Below, in pieces: positions 1 through 8,664 of a stretch of DNA of 64,000 nucleotides (its first letter is position 1; each line of letters begins with the position of its first letter). Source of the stretch: Clostridia bacterium (GTDB taxonomy: Bacteria; Bacillota; Clostridia; Oscillospirales; CAG-382); the NCBI GenBank assembly GCA_017537345.1, contig JAFYKY010000017.1:62001-126000 (forward strand), given 5' to 3'. Under the pieces are notes generated by a model that saw nothing but the letters and a program-made list of their open reading frames with translations, did not search any database and had not been told where the DNA came from. A program made the position numbers and the translations under genes.

Positions 1-58
1 TCTTACCGTGGTCAACGTGGGCGATTATTGCAATGTTTCTCAGATCGTTTCTTACCAA
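1..58 (-). CDS. typA: GTP-binding protein TypA/BipA, N-terminal fragment
   Basis: Only the first 19 codons lie in the window; the gene runs off the left edge on the minus strand. The translation contains LRNIAIIAHVDHGKT-like sequence, the classic TypA/BipA N-terminus with the G1 P-loop (AHVDHGK). TypA is a ribosome-associated translational GTPase linked to stress adaptation and ribosome assembly. I chose the TTG start at 58 because AGAAGG sits about 7 bases upstream. An in-frame ATG at 97 would lie at or before the expected transcription start of the promoter at 101-130. LepA or another translational GTPase is possible but fits the LRNIAIIAHVDHGK stretch less well. Confidence 0.8.
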   Translation of the reverse strand, partial: MVRNDLRNIAIIAHVDHGK

Positions 59-100
59 AATATGACCTTCTTTTCTGTAATTTTCAAACAAAACCATATA

Positions 101-130
101 ATTATATCAAAACGTAGCGCTTTTTGTCAA
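101..130 (-). promoter_or_regulatory. SigA-type promoter for typA
   Basis: On the minus strand TTGACA (130-125) and TATAAT (106-101) are separated by 18 bases, directly upstream of typA. Both hexamers match the vegetative consensus exactly. Confidence 0.75.
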
Positions 131-191
131 TACTATTGCTTCACAAATTCAAAAAAACATAAATAAAATGCTTATAAAAGGAGGCATTTAT

Positions 192-1949
192 ATGGCAACA
201 ACAGGAGAATTACTGCTAAAAATACACAACAGCGAAGGCAATCCTATTCAAAACGCGTCTATCGCCGTTATAGGTGATAACCGCGCCTATACGGGCCGTA
301 CGGATTCTATGGGGGAAGCCCGTTTTACTCTGCCCACACCGCCGAAGGAGGCGGGGTACGATCCGTCATCGCCTTTAAGACCCTATTCGGTGTTCAGTGT
401 ACGTATCACTGCGGAAGGATACGTGCCCATTACCGTGCTGGGCGAGCAGATATTTCCCGATTCCGTAACCGTACACGATATCGAACTGCCCACTCCCGAG
501 GAATTCCCCGAAATGAGCGAAAGGCGTATAGTCATTCCCGAGCACGAAAGATACGTGGGGGGTATGACCGCCAACACTTCGGTTACCGCCGCAACCTATC
601 AACCGGAAATACGGTATCCCGTGGTGCCCGAAACCATTACCGTTCATTTGGGAACACCGAATTCAAACGCGGAAAATGTAACCGTGCCCTTTATAGATTA
701 TATCAAAAACGTGGCGTCCAGCGAAATATATCCTACCTGGCCCGAATCCTCGCTCCGCGCAAATATTATTGCCCAGATATCTCTTGCTTTAAACCGCATA
801 TACACGGAATGGTACCGTTCGCAAGGATATAATTTCGATATAACCTCCTCTACCGCATACGATCAGGCATTCGTGAAGGACAGGAATATTTTTGAAAACA
901 TTTCGGATATAGTGGATGAAATATTCACAAATTATCTTGCCCGCGAGGGAACGGTGGAGCCGCTGTTTACCGAATACTGCGACGGGTCTTCCGTAACCTG
1001 CGCAGGAATGAGCCAATGGGGTACGGTGACACTGGCAAGACGGGGATACGATCCTCTGGGAATACTTCGGTATTATTACGGTGACGATACCTTTATCGCC
1101 GAAGCGTCTGTGGCGGAAAGCGTACCCGAATCCTTTGCGGGTGATCTCCGTCCCGGCGACAGAAATGCATCCGTCGCCACACTTCAGCGCCGGCTTGACA
1201 GAATAGCCATAAATTACCCGCAGATACCGTTTATCTTAAAGGCAAACGGACTTTACGGCGACCGCACGGAAGCCTCCGTCCGCACCTTTCAACGGGTATT
1301 CGGACTTGATCAGACGGGAATAGTGGACAGAGAAACCTGGTACAGAATATTGTACGTATACAACGCGGTGAAAAAGCTGGCGGAACTGAACAGCGAAGGA
1401 GAACGGATAGAAAATGATTCCTTCCCGCGGGATCTTTCCTTTGGTGACAGAGGCACGGACGTGGTAAGAATTCAGTATTATCTGCTTGTTATCGCCGATG
1501 CTTTAAGCGATCTTTCCGTTCCCAGACCGGTAATCACCGGCATTTACGATACTTCCACACAAAACACGGTAAGGGGATTTCAGAAGTATTACGGGCTTCC
1601 CGTTACGGGCAATATAGACGAACAGACCTGGAACGCAATAGTTAAATATTATTACGATCTTGAAAATACTCTTTCCACAAGCAGAAAATATCCGGGTTAT
1701 CTTTTAAAAAACGGTTCCCGCGGAAGAAACGTAATATATATCCAGAACGCCCTTAACGCCATAGGCGGAAGAATACCCGGCTTTACCACTATCCGTGTTG
1801 ACGGCGCATTCGGCAACGGTACGGAAAGCGCTGTCCGTCTGTTCCAGACCTATTACGGTCTTACTCCCGATGGTATCGTAGGAGAGCAGACCTGGAATAA
1901 GCTGGTGCAGGAGTACAACGAATACGCTTATGACGATACAGTCGGGTAA
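192..1949 (+). CDS. SpoIID-domain, peptidoglycan-binding protein (SleC-like, spore cortex-lytic type)
   Basis: This 585-residue protein has three parts. Residues 1-110 form a carboxypeptidase-regulatory/transthyretin-like beta domain. Residues 160-305 resemble SpoIID lytic transglycosylases: a SSEIYPTWPESSLRA segment aligns with the SpoIID motif carrying the catalytic Glu (about E178), and YCDGSSVTCAGMSQWG is typical of clostridial SpoIID/SleC proteins. Residues 315-585 hold three PG_binding_1 repeats, each ending in a GxxGxxDxxTW-like motif. No signal peptide is visible, as in proteins loaded into spores from the mother cell. SleC in Clostridium is a spore cortex lytic transglycosylase, so a role in germination or spore wall turnover is likely. 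The ATG at 192 is preceded by AAAAGGAGG; the ATG at 168 lies upstream of that site and is less likely. Confidence 0.75.
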   Translation: MATTGELLLKIHNSEGNPIQNASIAVIGDNRAYTGRTDSMGEARFTLPTPPKEAGYDPSSPLRPYSVFSVRITAEGYVPITVLGEQIFPDSVTVHDIELPTPEEFPEMSERRIVIPEHERYVGGMTANTSVTAATYQPEIRYPVVPETITVHLGTPNSNAENVTVPFIDYIKNVASSEIYPTWPESSLRANIIAQISLALNRIYTEWYRSQGYNFDITSSTAYDQAFVKDRNIFENISDIVDEIFTNYLAREGTVEPLFTEYCDGSSVTCAGMSQWGTVTLARRGYDPLGILRYYYGDDTFIAEASVAESVPESFAGDLRPGDRNASVATLQRRLDRIAINYPQIPFILKANGLYGDRTEASVRTFQRVFGLDQTGIVDRETWYRILYVYNAVKKLAELNSEGERIENDSFPRDLSFGDRGTDVVRIQYYLLVIADALSDLSVPRPVITGIYDTSTQNTVRGFQKYYGLPVTGNIDEQTWNAIVKYYYDLENTLSTSRKYPGYLLKNGSRGRNVIYIQNALNAIGGRIPGFTTIRVDGAFGNGTESAVRLFQTYYGLTPDGIVGEQTWNKLVQEYNEYAYDDTVG

Positions 1950-1965
1950 ATAGTCATCCGTATAA

Positions 1966-1992
1966 AAAATATCCCACGCATAATGCGTGGGA
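1966..1992 (-). terminator. Rho-independent terminator of the 2001-2507 gene
   Basis: A perfect 9-bp stem (1972-1980 with 1984-1992) and TAA loop are followed on the minus strand by TATTTTTT. It sits between convergent genes; the plus-strand side lacks a T-run, so it mainly serves the minus-strand gene. Confidence 0.8.
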
Positions 1993-2000
1993 AAGGAAGT

Positions 2001-2507
2001 TTATTGCTTGTTGTGTTTGCAGTTTTCGATAGCGGCGCACAAGGCGTTTACAAAAGGCTCGTTAGGCTCAAAATCCACCGAATAAAGTTGATCGGAAAAC
2101 TCGAAAATATATATCATACCGTTTCCGAATGGGTTTTGGCGGTAGTTGAAATTACGGCCGATAGTACCGTACTTTTTCTTGTCTTTCTTAAACTCTTCCT
2201 TGCTTATCAAGGCAACGGACATAGAAAGATCCAAAGCGCCCATAACGGTGCGCTTTCTTCCCACCGTTTTTACAATGGAAAGCGTGTCTGCGGTAAGCTC
2301 ATATTCGTAGTCTGCCAGAGTGTATTTGATCATATAATAAAGGGCTACGGAAAGCACTACTCCGAATCCCAGCCTTCCGAAAATGGCGGGAATGCCGAGC
2401 TCAACGCTGTACACGGACAGAATTCCCGTAGACAAAGCTAGAAGGGCGAAGGTCAGCATAAGCAATGCTGTTTGTTTTCCGTTACGTATAGGCTTACATT
2501 TAATCAT
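2001..2507 (-). CDS. Two-TM membrane protein of unknown function, possible PH-like fold
   Basis: I do not recognise this 168-residue protein. Two adjacent hydrophobic segments lie near residues 13-35 and 40-62, followed by a soluble part beginning YEYELTADTLSI. Two helices followed by a beta-rich segment of this kind occurs in small bacterial membrane proteins with a PH-like domain, but that is only an analogy. The start at 2507 has AAAAGGA about 10 bases upstream; earlier in-frame ATGs have no better site. It diverges from the small-protein operon at 2561 and ends in its own terminator at 1966-1992. Confidence 0.55.
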   Translation of the reverse strand: MIKCKPIRNGKQTALLMLTFALLALSTGILSVYSVELGIPAIFGRLGFGVVLSVALYYMIKYTLADYEYELTADTLSIVKTVGRKRTVMGALDLSMSVALISKEEFKKDKKKYGTIGRNFNYRQNPFGNGMIYIFEFSDQLYSVDFEPNEPFVNALCAAIENCKHNKQ

Positions 2508-2560
2508 AAAACTATTGTCCTTTTGCATAAAATTAATGCGACAGAATGGGGGTATATACA

Positions 2561-2803
2561 ATGCTCGATGAAAAAAGTATGGAAAATCTCAAAAATATGT
2601 CCGATACACAGCTTCGTGAGCTTATAACAGTCATAGCTCAGGCGGCAGGGGCGGACGGAGGAAAAGCCGCGGCGCTTTTATCCAATACGGAAGTCTTAAG
2701 GCGTACCATAGCCACAATGTCTCCAGCCCAGGCGGAGGGATTTATAAAAGCCGCAGGAAAGGATAAAAGCGAAGAGATATACAGAATTATTATGGGAAGG
2801 TGA
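2561..2803 (+). CDS. Small soluble protein, first gene of a three-gene unknown operon
   Basis: This 80-residue protein is helical and charged, with the repeated theme of counting or packing helices (LKNMSDTQLRELITVIAQAAG, then TMSPAQAEGFIKAAG). No catalytic motif is visible. The ATG at 2561 follows GGGGGT; an ATG at 2546 lies upstream of that site. The next gene starts 5 bases after the stop, and the third overlaps the second, so the three are probably co-transcribed and translationally coupled. Similar small-protein triads occur in Clostridia, to my recollection, without an assigned function. Confidence 0.6.
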   Translation: MLDEKSMENLKNMSDTQLRELITVIAQAAGADGGKAAALLSNTEVLRRTIATMSPAQAEGFIKAAGKDKSEEIYRIIMGR

Positions 2804-2808
2804 AATGA

Positions 2809-3138
2809 ATGGCAGATGAGCTTTCCGAAAAAATAAAGGCTCTGCTTTCCGATCCGGAATCTCTTAAAAAGGTTACAGCCATAGCGTCATCTCTGGGAAT
2901 GACAGATAACAGCACACCGCCTCCCACAGAAGAAAAAGCAAATTCGCCTGCTTCCGTGCCTGCTTTGTCCATTCCTTCTCTGCCTGCTTTTAACAGCGGA
3001 GGAAACCGTAATACCGCACTTTTACATGCAATAAAACCCTTTTTAAGAGGGGAAAAACAAAGTAAGCTTGAATCTCTTATAACTGCAATGACAGTAGCGG
3101 AGATCATATCCGGCATGAAGAAAGGAGGGGGAATATAA
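2809..3138 (+). CDS. Small protein with N- and C-terminal helical motifs joined by a Pro-rich linker
   Basis: This is a 109-residue protein. Residues 1-32 form a helical segment (ELSEKIKALLSDPESLKKV), residues 33-64 a Pro/Ser-rich linker, and residues 68-105 a basic helical segment (LLHAIKPFLRGEKQSKLESL). There is no signal peptide or membrane span. GGAAGG lies 8 bases upstream of the ATG. The stop codon overlaps the next gene's start as TAATG. Function unknown; it may form a complex with its neighbours. Confidence 0.6.
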   Translation: MADELSEKIKALLSDPESLKKVTAIASSLGMTDNSTPPPTEEKANSPASVPALSIPSLPAFNSGGNRNTALLHAIKPFLRGEKQSKLESLITAMTVAEIISGMKKGGGI

Positions 3139-3443
3139 TGTATTCCCGTGAATTTGGCGAAGGTATACGCTCCGAAGGTAATCTCCGCGATTATATGCGT
3201 TCATCGCTTCCTTCTGAACAAAAAGGGGGAGAACCGGAAGCACCGCCGCAGGAAAACGAATCTGTTTCCGCGTTCGGACAATGCAAAAAAGGAGAAGGTA
3301 TCACGGGCGGGCTTAAAAGACTTTTGCAAAACGTAGAGATAGACGATCTTATACTTATCGCCATAGGTGTTTTGCTTTTGCTGGATTCGGATACGGATAA
3401 CGATACGCTTATAATACTTATATTGATTTTGTTATTTTTCTGA
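3138..3443 (+). CDS. Small C-terminally membrane-anchored protein, third gene of the unknown operon
   Basis: This 101-residue protein has a polar N-terminal half and a C-terminal block with two short hydrophobic runs (LILIAIGVLLLLDS and LIILILILLFF) split by an acidic turn, so it is probably a tail-anchored hairpin. GGAGGGGG precedes its start, which overlaps the preceding stop by one base. It converges with and overlaps by 12 bases the HTH gene on the minus strand. With its two upstream partners it may form a small membrane-associated module; no function can be assigned. Confidence 0.6.
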   Translation: MYSREFGEGIRSEGNLRDYMRSSLPSEQKGGEPEAPPQENESVSAFGQCKKGEGITGGLKRLLQNVEIDDLILIAIGVLLLLDSDTDNDTLIILILILLFF

Positions 3444-3809
3444 TTCCTTGCAAAGAAGATAATTTATGTAATCTTCTGCGCTTTTTCTGCTTTTTGGTGA
3501 TAAACTGCGCACTTTTTCCGCAATACCTGCAGGGGAAGATTCGTCTTCGTCCCGTACGCGGGCGTCTGCGGGGAATATGCCCGCCGCATAAAGCAGATCT
3601 TCCAGATCCACCTCGTTCCAGGCGGCGTTTGCAATCTTTTTAATAAGCTTGGGGCGGGGCGGATTTTCCTGCACCATATACACAAGCTTACGCATCTGAA
3701 CGTAAGATATATCGCAATCAAAGGCGAACTGTCGTAAAGAACGGTCGCCTTTTGCTTTTTCCAAAAGAAGAGAGAATATTTTTTTGTTCCAGCGTGTACT
3801 AATTTCCAT
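3432..3809 (-). CDS. HTH (XRE-like) regulatory protein
   Basis: This 125-residue protein has an N-terminal region (about 15-65) that reads as a Cro/C1-type helix-turn-helix: LLLEKAKGDRSLRQFAFDCD then ISYVQMRKLVYM and PRPKLIKKIANAA. The C-terminus (85-125) is a charged tail similar to the tails of small XRE proteins. It is the last gene of coaW-DUF4358-xre, its start overlapping the lipoprotein stop as TAATG. A local or stress regulator is likely; the target is unknown. Confidence 0.65.
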   Translation of the reverse strand: MEISTRWNKKIFSLLLEKAKGDRSLRQFAFDCDISYVQMRKLVYMVQENPPRPKLIKKIANAAWNEVDLEDLLYAAGIFPADARVRDEDESSPAGIAEKVRSLSPKSRKSAEDYINYLLCKESEK

Positions 3810-4339
3810 TAATCAAGGTTATCCTTTATAAATTCAGAAATATCTTTTGCGTCGCTCTTAACAACAACGTATACTACGTAATTGCCTTCTACGAAAAACT
3901 GCGCGTTTTTAAGCGGCTCTGTGTCTACAGAGGGATAGTTCTTTGCGTTTTCAAGCATTGCGGCAATACGGGATCTCATAAAAGATAAAAACAGTTCGGT
4001 ATCCGTGCCGTCCTTGGTTTTAAAAACGCCAAGCTCTTTTTGCAAATTGGGGTCGGTTCCATCTACGTAAACGCAGTATTCCTCTACTGCCTCCATATCG
4101 GGTACTTCGCCCATATCGCCGTAAAGGGAAAGGAGCATATCGGGATCAAGATATTCGCCGTAAACCTCACTGAAGGAAGAAAAATATGTACCGCCGGAAA
4201 GAGAGTAATCCGCAGTAATCTTTTCCACAAGCTGTTTTGTAGTATAGCTTTGCTTGGGCGTTTCGGAATTACCGGAACCGCCTCCGCAGGAAACCAAAAG
4301 CATAGCTGCGAGAAGTACCATAATAATTAATTTTTTCAT
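3809..4339 (-). CDS. DUF4358 lipoprotein
   Basis: This 176-residue protein has a type II signal peptide with lipobox LVSC (Cys18), so it should be anchored outside the membrane. The rest matches my knowledge of the clostridial DUF4358 family: a conserved ELGVFKTKDG segment, a central helix (MRSRIAAMLENAKNYPSV) and a C-terminal GNYVVYVVVKSD strand. The family's function is unknown. It overlaps coaW by 4 bases and the HTH gene by 1 base, so the three are translationally coupled. Confidence 0.75.
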   Translation of the reverse strand: MKKLIIMVLLAAMLLVSCGGGSGNSETPKQSYTTKQLVEKITADYSLSGGTYFSSFSEVYGEYLDPDMLLSLYGDMGEVPDMEAVEEYCVYVDGTDPNLQKELGVFKTKDGTDTELFLSFMRSRIAAMLENAKNYPSVDTEPLKNAQFFVEGNYVVYVVVKSDAKDISEFIKDNLD

Positions 4340-5169
4340 AAATTTTCCTCCGTTATCATTGATTTAGCCGCACCGATTACGGTAGCGTACTGAGAAAGTC
4401 TGGGTATAATAAAATTAACGTCAAACATAGCGGAAAGGGATTCAAACTTTTCTTTTGTCTGGGGAAGTACGGATAAATTGCCGGTAAGCACTATATCCTT
4501 AACGTTTTTCTGGCGGGAACAGAATACCGCCATCATTCCCGTGGTTTCAAAAACCATATTTATAATTCCCAAAGCAACGTCCGCTTTTGTTGCGGTATCT
4601 GTAAGGTTACCGAAATTAGATGCGGTGGTTTTTGCGGTAAGGGTAGGGGAAATGTCTTTTTTTGTCATAGCTTCAACGGTAAGGTCGATATTTGAAAGCG
4701 CGCCCTGCTTTGCCAGTTCCGCAACCTCTTCGGCGCAGGTCATACCCAGCATCTGCTTGGAAAGACCCACAAGCGTTCCTCCGCCCACGCCGGTTCCTCC
4801 CAGGTGGGAAGAACTTTTGCCTTTTGCGTGCATTATAGCCGTGCCCGTGCCCATACTTACGATTATCGCTTCATTCTTTTCGGATAAAAACAATCCGCCT
4901 TTTCCGGTAGCGGAAAATTCGCTTATATGCTTTGTGGGCAGACCGTAAATATCGTTTTCAAGAAAAGCGCTTCCCACACCGGTAACCGCAACGCAGTCTA
5001 TTCCGGAAAGGGATATTTTATTTTCTGCGGTATATTTGCCGAAAGCGCCGTACACCGAAGCCAAAGGGTCGGTAGCCGTAACGGAATCGGGAGGTAAAAG
5101 CACCCCGTCCTTTATAGCGCATATCTTGGTCGTACTGCCGCCAACGTCTATTCCGATAATAACACTCAT
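4336..5169 (-). CDS. coaW: Type II pantothenate kinase
   Basis: This 277-residue protein of the acetate kinase/hexokinase (ASKHA) fold has phosphate-1 motif GIDVGGSTTK (6-15), phosphate-2 region IIVSMGTGTAI followed by HLGGTGVGGGTLVGLS, and C-terminal adenosine motif (IVLTGNLS then ATVIGAA). These are diagnostic of the eukaryote-like type II enzyme found in staphylococci and many Clostridia. It phosphorylates pantothenate, the first step of coenzyme A synthesis. Length is normal. It heads the coaW-DUF4358-xre operon behind the promoter at 5193-5221, with AAGGA upstream of the ATG. Confidence 0.85.
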   Translation of the reverse strand: MSVIIGIDVGGSTTKICAIKDGVLLPPDSVTATDPLASVYGAFGKYTAENKISLSGIDCVAVTGVGSAFLENDIYGLPTKHISEFSATGKGGLFLSEKNEAIIVSMGTGTAIMHAKGKSSSHLGGTGVGGGTLVGLSKQMLGMTCAEEVAELAKQGALSNIDLTVEAMTKKDISPTLTAKTTASNFGNLTDTATKADVALGIINMVFETTGMMAVFCSRQKNVKDIVLTGNLSVLPQTKEKFESLSAMFDVNFIIPRLSQYATVIGAAKSMITEENL

Positions 5170-5192
5170 TAATAATCACATCCTTACCCTTT

Positions 5193-5221
5193 ATTTTAAC
5201 CTTTACCAAAGAAAAAGTCAA
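5193..5221 (-). promoter_or_regulatory. SigA-type promoter for the coaW operon
   Basis: On the minus strand TTGACT (5221-5216), a 17-base spacer and TAAAAT (5198-5193) lie about 25 bases upstream of the coaW start. Confidence 0.65.
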
Positions 5222-5283
5222 TACACCCTATTAAACCGAGATGTAAAAAATTGCTTAACTTCAATCTTTTTAATAAAAAACTC

Positions 5284-5312
5284 TTTTCATTTACAGCGTT
5301 TTGTGGTATAGT
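5284..5312 (+). promoter_or_regulatory. SigA-type promoter for holB-ricT
   Basis: TTTTCA (5284-5289), a 17-base spacer and TATAGT (5307-5312) lie 33 bases upstream of the holB start, which has TAGGAGG. Confidence 0.55.
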
Positions 5313-5345
5313 TATTATGAGAATTTATGTTAGGAGGAAAAGAAT

Positions 5346-6308
5346 ATGATATATAACCAAAAAGAAAAGCTTGTTTTTTCCTCCGAATACAATAAAGGCG
5401 CCGTTTCCCACGCATATATCGTTGAAGGCGCAAAAGGCGTCGGAAAACTGGATTTTGCTCTGTACGCCGCTTCCGTGCTTATGTGCGAGAGGGAGGACAA
5501 GCCCTGCGGCGTGTGCCCGCAGTGCCGTAAGGTTTCGGAAAAAGCCCACCCCGATATGTGGATATTGGGTGTTGAGAAGGCTTGCGTGGTGGCAGATGCA
5601 AGAAGGATAATAAAGGATGCTCATCTCGTGCCTAATGATGGGGAGAAAAAAGTATATATTATCGCAAACGCAGACAAAATGAACAGGCAGACACAAAACG
5701 CTATGCTCAAAATTCTGGAAGAACCTCCCGCTCCCGTGGTGTTCTTTTTGCTTACCGAGCGTAAGGATATGCTGCTTGCCACCGTAAGGTCCCGTTGCCG
5801 CACCGTTTCTCTGGCAGGGATGGAGGAAAGCGAGATACTCGAGGTGCTTCGCCAAAAATATCCCCGCAAATCTGAGCAGACCTTGGCAGAGGTCACCCGC
5901 CTTTGCGGAAGAAGCATAGGCGAAGCAGAGGAGCTTTTGGGCAAGGACAGTATTGCGGAAATGAACCGTGCTTCCGAATTCATTAAAAGCTATTTCGGCG
6001 ATACGGACAGATATTCGCTGTACGTTTCCGTGTTAAAGGGAAAGCAAAAGAGAGAAAGCAACCAGCTGTTTCTGGCACTTCTGCACGGCGCTTTTGCGGA
6101 TATACTGCGTGTAAAGTGCGGAGTCGCCCGTTGCAACGTGTTGTCTGTGCAGGATGCGGCGGTGTATGCCCGTAAAAAAACACGCCGTTCCATTGCCAAC
6201 TGTATTAAAACCGTGGAAAACGCCTGCGTTGCTATCGGCGCAAACGGAAACTATACTGCCGTAATGAGCGAAATGCTTATCAAACTGGGAACTGAAAGGA
6301 ATAATTGA
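5346..6308 (+). CDS. holB: DNA polymerase III delta-prime subunit
   Basis: This 320-residue AAA+ clamp-loader subunit has a P-loop (EGAKGVGK, 27-34) that lacks the usual Ser/Thr after Lys, consistent with delta-prime not hydrolysing ATP. A zinc module has cysteines 47, 54, 57 and 60. Further motifs are NADKMNRQTQNAMLKILEEPP and the SRC trigger (SRCRTVSL). It loads the beta clamp as part of the replicative holoenzyme. The downstream gene is ricT 3 bases after the stop, the same holB-yaaT order as in Bacillus subtilis, though tmk is not adjacent here. Confidence 0.9.
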   Translation: MIYNQKEKLVFSSEYNKGAVSHAYIVEGAKGVGKLDFALYAASVLMCEREDKPCGVCPQCRKVSEKAHPDMWILGVEKACVVADARRIIKDAHLVPNDGEKKVYIIANADKMNRQTQNAMLKILEEPPAPVVFFLLTERKDMLLATVRSRCRTVSLAGMEESEILEVLRQKYPRKSEQTLAEVTRLCGRSIGEAEELLGKDSIAEMNRASEFIKSYFGDTDRYSLYVSVLKGKQKRESNQLFLALLHGAFADILRVKCGVARCNVLSVQDAAVYARKKTRRSIANCIKTVENACVAIGANGNYTAVMSEMLIKLGTERNN

Positions 6309-6311
6309 TAT

Positions 6312-7220
6312 ATGGAAAACCAAAAGAATAATATAACCGAAAACAACACAGAAGCTTTGGAAACCGTAGAGGTTGTGGGAATAAAGTTTAGAGAGGGCGG
6401 AAAGACTTATTATTTTTCTCCCGGAAAAATAGTTTTAAATAAAGATGACCACGCTATAGTAGAGACCGCCCGCGGAATTGAATTCGGCGTTTGCGCTCTC
6501 GGCAACCGCAAGGTAAAGCCTTCGGAAATCGTTTCTCCCCTTAAGCCTGTTGTACGTGTGGCTACCGAGGAGGACGAAAGATGTCACGAGCAAAACAAGG
6601 CTATGGAAGAAAAGGCCAGACAGATATTCCTTGAAAAAGTCCGTAAAAACGGTTTGGAAATGCAGCTTGTTGACGTTGAATATACCTTTGATAACTCCAA
6701 GCTTATATTCTATTTCACCGCAGACGGAAGAGTGGATTTCCGTGAGCTGGTAAAGGATCTGGCTTCTGTTTTCCGTACCCGTATCGAGCTTCGTCAGATA
6801 GGTGTGCGTGATGAAGCAAAACTTATCGGCGGTCTTGGCGTTTGCGGAAGACCCTTCTGCTGCAAGGAATTCCTGCCCGATTTCGCTCAGGTTTCCATTA
6901 AAATGGCAAAAGAGCAAAACCTTTCACTTTCCAGCACAAAAATTTCAGGCTCCTGCGGCAGACTTATGTGCTGTTTGCGCTTTGAGCAGGAGGTATACGA
7001 AACCGAATACGCAACCTTTCCCAAGGTGGATTCAATAGTTGAAACCCCTGCGGGCAAGGGTGTTATTATCGAAAGCAGCTTTTTGACCGGCAAGATAAAG
7101 GTAAAGCTTAACGGCGATCAGAACGCTCCCGCAAAGTTTTACACCAAGGATGATATAAAGGTCATCGGTATGATAAAGCGTAATGACGAGGGCGAAGAGC
7201 TTAAGAAGCTTGAAGAGTAA
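6312..7220 (+). CDS. ricT: PSP1-domain protein RicT (YaaT)
   Basis: This 302-residue protein carries the PSP1 domain with two conserved cysteine clusters, GVCGRPFCCKEF and SGSCGRLMCCLRFE. In B. subtilis RicT works with RicA and RicF as an iron-sulphur complex that stimulates RNase Y mRNA maturation and affects sporulation and competence. The cysteines are those known to be conserved in the family. ricA and ricF are not in this window. It follows holB closely and precedes the MBOAT gene by 16 bases. Confidence 0.88.
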   Translation: MENQKNNITENNTEALETVEVVGIKFREGGKTYYFSPGKIVLNKDDHAIVETARGIEFGVCALGNRKVKPSEIVSPLKPVVRVATEEDERCHEQNKAMEEKARQIFLEKVRKNGLEMQLVDVEYTFDNSKLIFYFTADGRVDFRELVKDLASVFRTRIELRQIGVRDEAKLIGGLGVCGRPFCCKEFLPDFAQVSIKMAKEQNLSLSSTKISGSCGRLMCCLRFEQEVYETEYATFPKVDSIVETPAGKGVIIESSFLTGKIKVKLNGDQNAPAKFYTKDDIKVIGMIKRNDEGEELKKLEE

Positions 7221-7236
7221 GAAAGGTAGATAAAAC

Positions 7237-8649
7237 GTGGTATTTTCATCCCTTATATTCCTTTTTTCATATTTGACTGTAACGCTGCTTCTTTATTTTA
7301 CGTTACCTAAAAAGTGGAGAAATGCCGTACTGTTTACAGTTTCTCTCATTTTCTACGGATGGGGCGAGCCTGCATATATTCTGGTAATGCTCGTATCTAT
7401 TCTTGCGGCTTACCTATTTGGATTTTTGATAGACAAGAATCGCGAGAGCAATAAACGGAAAGCAAAGCTGTATATGGTGCTTTCTCTGTGCTCCAATCTG
7501 GTATTTTTGCTGTTTTTCAAATATTGTAACTTTTTTATAGAAAACCTCTCTCTTATCCCGTTTTTATCTTCTCTTGAACCTATCAAGGGATTGGTACTGC
7601 CTGTTGGTATATCCTTTTATACCTTCCAGATAATGTCATATACCATAGATCTGTACAGAGGACACACCGCAGTTCAGCGTAATTTCGTGGCGTTTGGCAC
7701 CTACGTAACCCTTTTCCCTCAGCTTATCGCAGGTCCTATCGTAAGATACAGAGATATAGACGATCAGCTTATCACCCGTGAACATAGTGTAGAAAAGTTT
7801 TCAGAGGGTATCCGCCGTTTTTGCGCCGGACTTGCAAAGAAAGTTCTGCTGGCAGACACTATATTTGCCGTAGCGGAATATTTTCAGTCCCTTCACGGTA
7901 TACAGCCCACCGTTGCGGGAAGCTGGATGATAGTTATATGCTATACCTTCCAGATATATTTTGATTTCTCCGGTTATTCCGATATGGCTATCGGCTTGGG
8001 TAAGATGATCGGATTTGAATTTTTGGAAAACTTTAACTATCCCTATATGGCGGGCAGTATTACAGATTTCTGGCGCCGTTGGCATATGTCGCTTTCCACT
8101 TGGTTCAAGGAATACGTGTATATTCCCCTCGGCGGAAACAGAAAGGGCCTTTTAAAGCAGTACCGCAATATAGCCATAGTATGGCTTCTCACCGGCTTTT
8201 GGCACGGAGCAAACTGGAATTTTATCCTTTGGGGCGTGTATTTCGGCGCTCTGCTAATGCTGGAGAAGACCTTTATACTTAAGGTGCTCAATAAAATTCC
8301 CAAGGTGTTCAGCCATATATACGCATTGTTGTTTATAGCAATAGGTTGGCTCATATTCTTCTTTACGGATATGTCTGCCGGTTGGAGCGTATTTACCACA
8401 ATGTTTGGATTTGGAAATGCAGATTTTACCACCGCTACCGTAAATTACGATATTCTCCGTAACCTTGCTCTTATTGTTATCTGCATTATCGGCAGTACGC
8501 CTTATCCCAAGAAGCTGTATTACTATCTTGTAAAACGGTTCCGCACCATTGAATACCTTTCGCCCGTCCTCACCTGCGGCTCTTTCTTGCTGTGCGTCGC
8601 TTATATGGTGGACAGCACCTTCAGCCCGTTTTTGTATTACAATTTCTAA
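7237..8649 (+). CDS. MBOAT family O-acyltransferase (AlgI/PatA-like)
   Basis: This 470-residue polytopic membrane protein has the MBOAT signature: DFWRRWHMSLSTWFKEYVYIP with His283, and FWHGANWNFILWG with the expected catalytic His323. AlgI-type proteins move acetyl groups across the membrane to a periplasmic or extracellular partner that modifies polysaccharide. The start is GTG at 7237 with GAAAGG upstream. The partner is the DHHW protein encoded 15 bases downstream. The target polymer cannot be read from the sequence. Confidence 0.88.
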   Translation: MVFSSLIFLFSYLTVTLLLYFTLPKKWRNAVLFTVSLIFYGWGEPAYILVMLVSILAAYLFGFLIDKNRESNKRKAKLYMVLSLCSNLVFLLFFKYCNFFIENLSLIPFLSSLEPIKGLVLPVGISFYTFQIMSYTIDLYRGHTAVQRNFVAFGTYVTLFPQLIAGPIVRYRDIDDQLITREHSVEKFSEGIRRFCAGLAKKVLLADTIFAVAEYFQSLHGIQPTVAGSWMIVICYTFQIYFDFSGYSDMAIGLGKMIGFEFLENFNYPYMAGSITDFWRRWHMSLSTWFKEYVYIPLGGNRKGLLKQYRNIAIVWLLTGFWHGANWNFILWGVYFGALLMLEKTFILKVLNKIPKVFSHIYALLFIAIGWLIFFFTDMSAGWSVFTTMFGFGNADFTTATVNYDILRNLALIVICIIGSTPYPKKLYYYLVKRFRTIEYLSPVLTCGSFLLCVAYMVDSTFSPFLYYNF

Positions 8650-8664
8650 AGGGAGGGAAAGACT

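Noticed and set aside
95-97. ATG at 97 as the typA start
   Set aside because: It lies too close to the -10 box at 101-106 to be transcribed with a ribosome binding site; the TTG at 58 fits better.
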